Shown: positions 44,295 to 50,240 of the stretch, piece by piece
Position numbering within the stretch: the stretch's first letter is position 1
How the letters are laid out: each line of letters opens with the position of its first letter
Source: an uncultured Bacteroides sp.
Lineage (GTDB): Bacteria > Bacteroidota > Bacteroidia > Bacteroidales > Bacteroidaceae
Reading direction: 5' to 3'
Length of the DNA stretch: 50,240 nt
Assembly (NCBI GenBank): GCA_958477465.1
Contig: CAUEFX010000027.1
Location: 1-50,240 of the forward strand
The notes under the pieces: generated by a model
What the model was told of the DNA's origin: nothing
What the model saw: the letters and a program-made list of their open reading frames with translations, nothing else
The model's database searches: none
Position numbers and translations under genes: made by a program

Positions 44295-45809
44295 TTATAT
44301 TCTGAGCACCCCTTTATGCAATCCGAATTCTTTCCACTTGCTGATCGGGCGGTTGTCGGTTGCCAGTCCGCTCTTGTTCTCTTCAAGGTTCATCAGATAG
44401 TCCATGTAGGCGGCGATCATGGCAATGTTTTCAGCGCGTTCGCTGGTATGCTTGATGATCTGTTGCAGTTGTTCTCCGTTTTTGGCGATGAATCCTGTGT
44501 CGTAGTGGCCTTCCACAAAGTCCGGGGTATCCATGATGGCGCGCAGGTAGCTGATGTTGTTTTTTACGCCGGTCAGTTTGTATTCGTGAAGCACGCGGCG
44601 CATACGCTCGATGGCATACTCGCGTGTCGTAGCCCATACAATCAGTTTGCCGATCATCGGGTCGTAATATATCGGAATCTCATAGCCTTCGTATACGTAA
44701 CTGTCGATACGTACACCGATGCCGTTCGGCTCGGTAATCTGCTTGATGACACCCGGGCTGGGCATGAAATTCATTTCCGTGTCTTCTGCACAGATACGGC
44801 ATTCGATGGCGTGTCCGCGTTGTCTGATATCCTCCTGCTTTAGCTGCATCACCTGTCCGTCCGCCACTTTAATCTGCTCTTTCACGAGGTCTACACCAAC
44901 CACTTCTTCGGTAATCGGGTGTTCCACCTGCAGACGGGTATTCATTTCCAGAAAATAATAATTGCGGTGTTTGTCGACAAGAAACTCAATGGTGCCTGCA
45001 CCGATGTAGTTTACGGCCTTGGCGGCAGCCACTGCTTTTTCGCCCATATCCTTACGGAGTTCCGGGGTGATGAACACCGAGGGACTCTCTTCCACTATCT
45101 TCTGATTACGGCGCTGAACCGAACACTCGCGTTCGCAGAGGTGGATGACATTACCGTGCTTGTCTCCCAATATCTGGAACTCGATATGATGCGGTTCTTC
45201 TACGAATTTCTCCAGATATACCGTATCGTCTCCGAATGAAGAAAGCGATTCGCTTTTTGCCGTGGTATAGGCTTCTTCCACCTCGCCGGCGTTATGAATG
45301 AGCCGCATGCCTTTGCCGCCTCCACCCATCGATGCTTTCAGCATTACCGGATAACCGATTTTGTTGCACAGCTCTATGGCTTCTTCCACGCTCTTCAGAT
45401 TCTCTTGTGTTCCCGGCACGACCGGTACGCCGGCCTCTATCATTTTAATGCGGGCAGATATCTTGTCTCCCATCGCTTCCATGGTTTCCGGGTCGGGACC
45501 GATGAAGATAATACCTTCTTCGCGGCAGCGACGGGCGAATGTCGCATTCTCGGAAAGGAAGCCGTATCCGGGATGGATGGCGTCTGCATGGCATGATTTT
45601 GCCACTTCGATGATTTTTTCTATATTCAGATAACTCTCCTTGGATGAGGCCGGACCGATGCAGTAAGCTTCATCTGCATAGAGCACATGCTTAGCGGTGC
45701 GGTCTGCCTCTGAGAAAACAGCGATACTCGTTATTTCCATCTCCCGGCAGGAGCGCATTACCCTCACGGCAATTTCTCCGCGATTAGCAACTAAGATTCT
45801 TTTTATCAT
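44295..45809 (-). CDS. accC: Biotin carboxylase subunit
   Basis: The 504-residue ATP-grasp enzyme carboxylates the carrier's biotin using bicarbonate and ATP. Key parts are MIKRILVANRGEIAVRVMRS, KASMGGGGKGMRLIHNAGE (the glycine-rich lid), HIEFQILGDKHGN, ERECSVQRRNQKIVEE and EMNTRLQVEHPITEEVVGVDLV. It is about 50 residues longer than E. coli AccC because of a C-terminal extension (AYMDYLMNLEENKSG). First gene of the operon; a cobalamin riboswitch lies 141 bases upstream. A nine-codon uORF (45832-45806) overlaps its start in an ATGA arrangement. Confidence 0.92.
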   Translation of the reverse strand: MIKRILVANRGEIAVRVMRSCREMEITSIAVFSEADRTAKHVLYADEAYCIGPASSKESYLNIEKIIEVAKSCHADAIHPGYGFLSENATFARRCREEGIIFIGPDPETMEAMGDKISARIKMIEAGVPVVPGTQENLKSVEEAIELCNKIGYPVMLKASMGGGGKGMRLIHNAGEVEEAYTTAKSESLSSFGDDTVYLEKFVEEPHHIEFQILGDKHGNVIHLCERECSVQRRNQKIVEESPSVFITPELRKDMGEKAVAAAKAVNYIGAGTIEFLVDKHRNYYFLEMNTRLQVEHPITEEVVGVDLVKEQIKVADGQVMQLKQEDIRQRGHAIECRICAEDTEMNFMPSPGVIKQITEPNGIGVRIDSYVYEGYEIPIYYDPMIGKLIVWATTREYAIERMRRVLHEYKLTGVKNNISYLRAIMDTPDFVEGHYDTGFIAKNGEQLQQIIKHTSERAENIAMIAAYMDYLMNLEENKSGLATDNRPISKWKEFGLHKGVLRI

Positions 45810-45949
45810 ATTCGTATCTCGATTAAATACATAATTAGTGCTTTCTCACCCTGCGGACACACTCCACCCGATGAAACACAGTATTTTTAAGATTTGGGGC
45901 TTAACAGTGATACTTTCCTTTCTAACCCACGAGGCGGGAAAATACATAT

Positions 45950-46141
45950 CCGAATGGCAGGTCTTCTGACTGACTCTCATCTTACAAGCCTTCCCGATGG
46001 GTTTTTAACCTCCGTCAGTGGCATGAATCCTGTTAATTTGTAAGATGTTCGCAGAGCTTCACAGCAGCGGGACTGTCCGGGATTTACACCCGATTCCCTT
46101 TTAATCTTCCTCCGTTGGCCACGGATTTCAAACCAATTCGG
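45950..46141 (-). ncRNA. Cobalamin (B12) riboswitch
   Basis: Read on the minus strand, the conserved blocks come in order: closing stem CCGAATTGG with CCATTCGG; GGGTGTAAATCCCGGACAGT; CCCGCTGCTGTGA; the B12 box GCCACTGACG (46022-46013); GGGAAGG; and AGTCAGTCAGAAGACCTGCC. These are the core elements of adenosylcobalamin-sensing leaders. It is oriented to control the biotin carboxylase, carrier and carboxyltransferase genes. Known members usually shut genes off when B12 is bound. The 141-base stretch to the ATG would hold the expression platform; CCCGCCTCGTGGG could be part of it. Confidence 0.92.
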
Positions 46142-46144
46142 GGG

Positions 46145-46152
46145 CAAATATA
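46145..46152 (-). promoter_or_regulatory. -7 box of the riboswitch-carboxylase transcript
   Basis: The minus strand reads TATATTTG immediately before the riboswitch's closing stem, so transcription would start at the aptamer's 5' edge. Confidence 0.55.
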
Positions 46153-46577
46153 GAGAATTATTGAATAAAGTGAATCATTTTTGCACGAAAGTTTGCTTTT
46201 TGTGCAATTCTGCCTACGCCACTCGCGGTATCGGTAATAACAACTGTTTTATACTCAGAACTGTTCATTTGGAATGTTTTTTGTGTGTTAAACAATGTTG
46301 ATTAGCGGAAATAGGCTCTAAATGTGACGGAAGCAATGAAATGTGAACGATAGTGTTAAATGTTAACGCTTTGAATCCTAAATGTTAATGGAGGAAACCA
46401 TAGCACTAAATCATGTTATAAGTTGGTCTGTATGAGCTCTTAAATTTGCTAATGATAGGAAAGTCAGTATCTTTGTACTGTATTTTTTTTCATAAGTATT
46501 AGATTTAAGGTTAACAAGGATTGGTTGCGCGTGATGCGTAGCCATTTTTTGTCTATAAGCCTGTACAAAAATCACCC
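46153..46577. other. Gene-free spacer
   Basis: No credible gene is seen. The only notable structures are a TTGCAC..GTGCAA pairing near 46190 and runs of AATGTTAA-like sequence near 46350. Confidence 0.4.
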
Positions 46578-46671
46578 CAGAGTACACAGAGTAACACTTT
46601 TGCCGGTATGTTTTTGAAATCATATAATGTTTGGGGACTTGAACCAAATCCCCAAGAATAAAAACTGAGCC
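46578..46671. repeat. Dispersed intergenic repeat of about 93 bp, copy 2
   Basis: Same-orientation copy of 21911-22002. Here the hairpin TTGGGGA..TCCCCAA is perfect over 7 bp on the minus strand. It ends 14 bases before the 3' end of the cupin gene. Confidence 0.75.
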
Positions 46672-46684
46672 TCCAATGGCTGTT

Positions 46685-47020
46685 TTATTCTTTGATCATC
46701 GTCAGTAGCATTTTAAACCTTTCGACAGCTGTCAATGCATGTGGAGCATTGGCCGGAAATACGATGCTTTCTCCTGCTTTTACAATAAATGTTTGTCCGT
46801 CGACAGTGATCTCTGCGCTGCCTTCCAGTATTTGTACAAGGGCATCGAAGGGTGCACGGTGTTCGCTGAGGCCTTCGTTCTTGTCGAAAGAGAACAGGGT
46901 GATGTTTCCTGTCGGCTTTTTGATCAATTGCTTGCTGATGATTCCTCCTTCGGCGTATTCTACTAAAGAGGTTAATTGGAGTACTTTTCCTTTTTCAAAT
47001 GACTGTTCCATGAGTTTCAT
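46685..47020 (-). CDS. Small cupin-domain protein
   Basis: The 111-residue single-domain cupin (or 108 from the ATG at 47011, MEQSFEKG) has the two cupin motifs: GLSEHRAPFDALVQILEGSAEITVDG and AGESIVFPANAPHALTAVERF. Several metal-site positions are kept as His, Glu/Asp and His. Similar proteins in gut anaerobes are of unknown function, sometimes sensors or small-molecule enzymes. It is a single gene. Confidence 0.85.
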   Translation of the reverse strand: MKLMEQSFEKGKVLQLTSLVEYAEGGIISKQLIKKPTGNITLFSFDKNEGLSEHRAPFDALVQILEGSAEITVDGQTFIVKAGESIVFPANAPHALTAVERFKMLLTMIKE

Positions 47021-47106
47021 TTTTTTTTAATTGATACTGTATTTTTGAATATTTGTTGGTTCTATACTACAAAAAACACCTGTGATCGGTGATTGTTTAC
47101 TGTTTG

Positions 47107-47742
47107 TCAGAATTTGTATCCCAGCCCGATCCTGAATGCCGGGTATATCCCTGAATATCCGTTGGATGCACCGATGTAGCCGGCTCCACCCGCCAGTTCG
47201 AACAGAAAATGTTTCCACACCCGGCGGAACCCCCAATATGGAATGATGCTGTATATATGTGCGGCTTCCCATCCGCTTGTAATTGCTATTGGAAAGGAAT
47301 AGCCCAAGTTTACGGACAAATATCCTCCGGAGTTGCCCAATGTACGTTTGTCTTTCCGATGTCTTTTGGACAGGTTGTAATAGAAACGCGGCTCGACAGA
47401 TATATTCCCGCTTATCAGGTGGTAATCTTGGGTGGTGATATAGATTTCGTTGAGAGAGTTTACGTCCAAGCCTAACATCCATCCGTAGGTATACGAACTT
47501 CCGGCGCTGAATAGTATTGTTCCGCGGGGAGAGAAAGCATGCTCATAGCTATATGCCAATCCGATACCGTTTAGTTCGATGCTATGACCGGATATGGTCC
47601 GGCTTTGGATGGCTTTGTCGTTGGTCTTTTCGTCGGACGTTTCCGCATACGTGGAGTGGACGGCCGGCAAGAGCAGTAAGATGCAGAAAGATATTCTGTA
47701 AAATACCTGAAGGCGATAGGGGAGAACGTTGATTCTTTTCAT
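47107..47742 (-). CDS. Small outer-membrane beta-barrel protein
   Basis: The 211-residue protein has a signal peptide (FYRISFCILLLLPAVHSTYA) and alternating hydrophobic strands typical of an 8-stranded barrel, such as GIGLAYSYEHAF, ISVEPRFYYNL and GGYLSVNLGYSFPIAI. It ends in the aromatic strand FRIGLGYKF, the usual outer-membrane insertion signal. No enzymatic motif is seen. It is a single gene. Confidence 0.8.
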   Translation of the reverse strand: MKRINVLPYRLQVFYRISFCILLLLPAVHSTYAETSDEKTNDKAIQSRTISGHSIELNGIGLAYSYEHAFSPRGTILFSAGSSYTYGWMLGLDVNSLNEIYITTQDYHLISGNISVEPRFYYNLSKRHRKDKRTLGNSGGYLSVNLGYSFPIAITSGWEAAHIYSIIPYWGFRRVWKHFLFELAGGAGYIGASNGYSGIYPAFRIGLGYKF

Positions 47743-47952
47743 ATACTTCCGTTTATGGGTTAAATGTTTTGTTTATAAAGACCGTTTTTACCGGAGAAGT
47801 CCCTATTCGGCTATTGGCTGTTTATCGGAATTTCACGGATATTTTCTGATTTATCAAAGAATATGGAAAGCAAAAAGCAATTTATATTGTTATTAGTGCG
47901 ATGTCGGTTTGCTTTTGGCTGCCTATTTACAAATTTATAAAAAAGAAAGAAT

Positions 47953-48816
47953 ATGAGAAAGATTTTATTGTGTTTTGTAGCGCTGGCAAGTGCTTTTTGG
48001 TTTACTTCCTGCTCCGGAGGTAGTAAGAATAAGTCTGTTTCTGCCACGACAACGGTAGATATTGAAAATGCTGCTGAAGTAATTCAGTATTATAATATTT
48101 CGCTCAATGTTTTGGGTAGCATGGTGAAAGAGAAGGATGTGAATGCTGTTTTGGGATATATGGAACAAAAAGGGAAGGCGCCCACGGTGCTTGCCATTGC
48201 CCCGCCTGCTGTTTCGGAAAAAGATACTCTCGCCTTGCTGAACCCGGGCAATTGCTTTAACGAAGCGACCCGGCAGAATCTGAGGCAGAGTTATGTCGGG
48301 CTGTTCGATGCACGGGCGAAGTTTTATGCGAATTTCGATAGGTATCTGTCTTATCTGAAGGCAAAGGAGTATGTTAAAGCTGATAAGCTTTTGGATGTTA
48401 ACTATCGGTTGAGTAAGGAGATGGCTGAGTACAAGCAGAATGTCTTTGATATCTTGAGCCCTTTTACCGAACAGGCCGAGCAGGTGATTTTGGCTGATAA
48501 TCCGCTGAAAGATCAGATTATGGCGATTCGCAAGATGTCTTCTACGATGCAGAGTATAATTAACTTGTATGCCCGCAAGCCTGTCTTCGAAGGCGCCCGT
48601 ATCGATCATAAATTGATTGAGTTGAAAAAACAGTTGGAGGCTGCTAAGAAACTCCCGGCTATCACCGGAAATGAGAGTGTGATGAAATCTTATCAGGCTT
48701 TTCTGAATCAGGTTGAGATTTTTATCGGCAAAGTGCAGAAAGTGAGCGAAAAGGCGGAATATACGGATGCCGATTATGAGATGTTGACCAGCGCATACGA
48801 AACATCTATCATTTAA
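47953..48816 (+). CDS. Helical lipoprotein, DUF3829-like
   Basis: The 287-residue protein has a lipoprotein signal (MRKILLCFVALASAFWFTSC, Cys20). The mature part is almost wholly helical and resembles the DUF3829 lipoproteins of Bacteroides: AAEVIQYYNISLNVLGSMVKE, LLNPGNCFNEATRQNLRQSY, FDRYLSYLKAKEYVKADKL. Function is unknown; it probably faces the periplasm. The MaoC-like gene follows 54 bases later with its own promoter element. Confidence 0.8.
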   Translation: MRKILLCFVALASAFWFTSCSGGSKNKSVSATTTVDIENAAEVIQYYNISLNVLGSMVKEKDVNAVLGYMEQKGKAPTVLAIAPPAVSEKDTLALLNPGNCFNEATRQNLRQSYVGLFDARAKFYANFDRYLSYLKAKEYVKADKLLDVNYRLSKEMAEYKQNVFDILSPFTEQAEQVILADNPLKDQIMAIRKMSSTMQSIINLYARKPVFEGARIDHKLIELKKQLEAAKKLPAITGNESVMKSYQAFLNQVEIFIGKVQKVSEKAEYTDADYEMLTSAYETSII

Positions 48817-48830
48817 GTCCTGAAAAGTTG

Positions 48831-48838
48831 TATCTTTG
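48831..48838 (+). promoter_or_regulatory. -7 box of the MaoC-like gene
   Basis: TATCTTTG matches TAnnTTTG, 32 bases upstream of the ATG at 48871. The -33 box is weak. Confidence 0.5.
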
Positions 48839-48870
48839 TACCAGTTTTTATACTTTAATAGATTAAGATT

Positions 48871-49335
48871 ATGAGTAAAGTGATTATTAATTCGTATGCG
48901 GATTTTGAAAAACTGGTAGGTCAACAGATTGGAATTTCTGATTATTTGGAAATTCCTCAGGAACGTATTAATCTTTTTGCAGATGCAACATTGGATCACC
49001 AATGGATTCATGTGGATACAGAGCGTGCTAAGACGGACAGCCCGTACCACAGTACGATTGTGCATGGTTATCTTACCTTATCGCTTCTTCCATATTTGTG
49101 GAATCAGATTATAGAGGTGAATAATCTGAAAATGATGATTAATTATGGAATGGATAAGATGAAATTTGGACAAGCTGTATTGGCCGGACAAAGTGTTCGC
49201 TTGGTCGCAAATCTTCATTCGTTGACTAATCTCCGCGGTGTGGCTAAGGCTGAGATTAAGTTTGCTATTGAAATCAAGGACCAACCCAAGAAAGCGCTTG
49301 AGGGAATTGCTGTATTCTTGTATTACTTCAATTAA
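48871..49335 (+). CDS. MaoC-like hot-dog dehydratase
   Basis: The 154-residue single hot-dog domain protein carries the MaoC/R-hydratase active-site region FADATLDHQWIHVD, where family enzymes hydrate enoyl-CoA or enoyl-ACP. HSTIVHGYLTLSLLP is the second family landmark. The pattern Asp-x4-His matches the hydratase motif loosely (usual DxNxxH), so activity is likely but the acyl chain is unknown. It is a single gene ended by a strong hairpin. Confidence 0.88.
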   Translation: MSKVIINSYADFEKLVGQQIGISDYLEIPQERINLFADATLDHQWIHVDTERAKTDSPYHSTIVHGYLTLSLLPYLWNQIIEVNNLKMMINYGMDKMKFGQAVLAGQSVRLVANLHSLTNLRGVAKAEIKFAIEIKDQPKKALEGIAVFLYYFN

Positions 49336-49394
49336 CGGAATGTGGATGAATCTTTCTGCAAAGTGGATGAATTGTATTAATGAGACTCTATTGG

Positions 49395-49437
49395 GCAAAA
49401 ACAGGATTCCGGCTTAATGCTTGAATCCTGTTTTTGC
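49395..49437 (+). terminator. Terminator of the MaoC-like gene
   Basis: GCAAAAACAGGATTC and GAATCCTGTTTTTGC form a perfect 15-bp stem with a 13-base loop, followed by a pyrimidine-rich tract. Confidence 0.85.
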
Positions 49438-49558
49438 TTCTTCTTTTCCTTTTCCCTGTTTTCACTCGTCAGATAGTACGCCACCCTTCTCCTAAAAACA
49501 GAAAAACATCCTAATATGTACTGCCATCATCCACAACCTTGGAGTCTATATAGTCATG

Positions 49559-49684
49559 AAACATACTATATCTTTTTTTTAAGGACGCTACATCTTTTTT
49601 AAAAACATACTACATCTTTTTTAAAAACATACTACATCTTTTCTTGAAACATGTTATGTCTTTTTTTGAAAGACTTAAGTCTTT
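49559..49684. repeat. Six degenerate units of about 21-22 bp with phased T-tracts
   Basis: Units centred on ACTACATCTTTTTT recur with spacing of 21-22 bases from 49568 to about 49675. Two are nearly identical (AAAAACATACTACATCTTTT). The last is the palindrome AAAGACTTAAGTCTTT. T-runs repeated every two helical turns predict bent DNA. Confidence 0.7.
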
Positions 49685-49886
49685 TTCCCAAGCCTGCCGC
49701 ACCTCTTGATGTGTACTGGATTTGGTTGGCAGTTTCGATTGTTATGAGTATATTAGTTTACTCTACCTCTTTTATTCCGTAACTTGCAACCCTTTACCGA
49801 CATGTCCCGGAAACGGATTCGGCCTTTGTTCTGATCAGCTTTAACCGCAACTTGCCATGACCATCCTTCCGTGCAGCTTCTTCTTC

Positions 49887-49916
49887 TTTTGTCAAAGCAG
49901 GAGTGCTTTGACAAAA
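49887..49916. terminator. Perfect 13-bp hairpin with GGAG loop
   Basis: TTTTGTCAAAGCA, loop GGAG, TGCTTTGACAAAA. It has A/T runs on both sides and would work on either strand. No adjacent gene needs it from the left, so it may terminate transcription from beyond the right edge. Confidence 0.55.
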
Positions 49917-50205
49917 TGTCAATATGATATTTAAGTTTGTTCAGAATCTCTTTTTAAAAGCAATGGATAGGGATGATACCGAAAATCTCCTCCATTCCCA
50001 TATTGGAAAATCCCAAAAGACATCAACGCGTCCGATTGCCTGTCGTAAAGACCTATGTTTTCGTATTCTGCTTGCATATTATTCGAAGAATATGCATGCA
50101 CTGTTCTTTATTCTATTTCAAAGCGGTCTGATTTTCTTCTTCTGTTAGCGTAGGAAGCGCCCCCGCCAAGACGGAATGTGTCTTTCCCGTAGAGACTCTT
50201 ATGGT

Positions 50206-50240
50206 TTCTCGTAGAGGAACGAGTCGTTCCTCTACGAGAA
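50206..50240. repeat. 35-bp near-perfect palindrome at the window edge
   Basis: TTCTCGTAGAGGAACGA, one base, then its exact reverse complement up to the last base. Partial copies of CGTAGAG occur just before (50189-50195). The element may continue beyond the window. Confidence 0.7.

Larger units (their letters stand above)
49438..50240. other. Gene-free, repeat-rich right end
   Basis: About 800 bases without a convincing gene. It holds T-tract tandem repeats (49559-49684), a perfect short hairpin (49887-49916) and an edge palindrome (50206-50240). A 74-codon frame at 49924-50148 has no recognisable domain and is not called. Confidence 0.5.

Noticed and set aside
42238..45809. Sodium-pumping methylmalonyl-CoA decarboxylase
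   Set aside because: No membrane beta subunit or gamma subunit gene is present, and a full biotin carboxylase subunit is, which fits an ATP-using acyl-CoA carboxylase.
46411..46647. 78-codon minus-strand frame sharing KTYxQKCYSxYS with a frame at 21723-21956
   Set aside because: The similarity comes only from the shared intergenic repeat. The flanking residues are unrelated and one copy overlaps the 3' end of a real gene.
47965..49065. 366-codon minus-strand frame
   Set aside because: Covers the DUF3829-like lipoprotein gene and the start of the MaoC-like gene on the other strand, both with convincing proteins.
49559..49684. Possible CRISPR array
   Set aside because: Units of 21-22 bases have no unique spacers between them and are degenerate T-rich tandem copies.
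49924..50148. 74-codon plus-strand frame in the right-end spacer
   Set aside because: No domain, no promoter element or spacing evidence, mixed composition ending in a Phe-rich tail; not supportable as a gene.

Overview
The window looks like chromosomal DNA of a gut Bacteroides (phylum Bacteroidota). The evidence is: Bacteroides-type promoters (TTTG, 19-21 bases, TAnnTTTG), lipoproteins with Cys directly after short signal peptides, a ruvA-sprA pair, diaminopimelate dehydrogenase, two hexameric glutamate dehydrogenases, and a PepSY-like periplasmic protein. No IS transposase, phage, rRNA, tRNA or CRISPR array was seen. The species cannot be fixed from the sequence alone.

Layout. 0-11 kb: a cut-off signal-peptide ORF at the left edge, a fold-back repeat, diaminopimelate dehydrogenase (lysine and cell wall), ruvA, the giant outer-membrane protein gene sprA, an uncharacterised protein and a tiny basic protein. 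11-15 kb: a lipoprotein, CCA-adding enzyme and an M24 peptidase. 15-26 kb: a carbon/nitrogen block with an NAD-type glutamate dehydrogenase, a lipoprotein prolyl oligopeptidase, an unusual receiver-receiver-PPDK_N (ATP-grasp) protein, an NADP-type glutamate dehydrogenase, a 58-residue membrane protein and a malic enzyme with a phosphotransacetylase-like tail. 26-29 kb: a PepSY-like protein and an AAA-ATPase/PD-(D/E)XK protein. 28.7-39 kb: a drug-efflux locus with a divergent AraC regulator, then an MFS pump, RND adaptor, RND pump, outer-membrane factor and TetR regulator in one run, followed by a MATE pump on the other strand. 39-42 kb: O-acetylhomoserine sulfhydrylase and a cell-wall amidase. 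42-46 kb: a three-gene biotin-dependent acyl-CoA carboxylase operon behind a cobalamin riboswitch. 46-50 kb: a cupin, an outer-membrane barrel, a lipoprotein, a MaoC-like protein and a repeat-rich gene-free end.

Two systems stand out. (1) The receiver-PPDK_N fusion at 18886-21855 keeps the ATP-grasp motifs of pyruvate phosphate dikinase, has no recognisable phosphohistidine or PEP-binding domain, and lies between two glutamate dehydrogenases whose coenzyme-deciding residues differ in the direction expected for NAD versus NADP. (2) A cobalamin riboswitch precedes a carboxylase that does not itself use B12, which points to coupling with the B12-dependent methylmalonyl-CoA/propionate route.

The spacers hold several repeat families: degenerate ATGTGCCAAT repeats in four spacers between 32 and 42 kb, two elements bounded by GAGGGTGTATCAAAA-like inverted ends, a roughly 93-base repeat in two copies 24.7 kb apart, and several tandem duplications of about 21 bases at gene edges.
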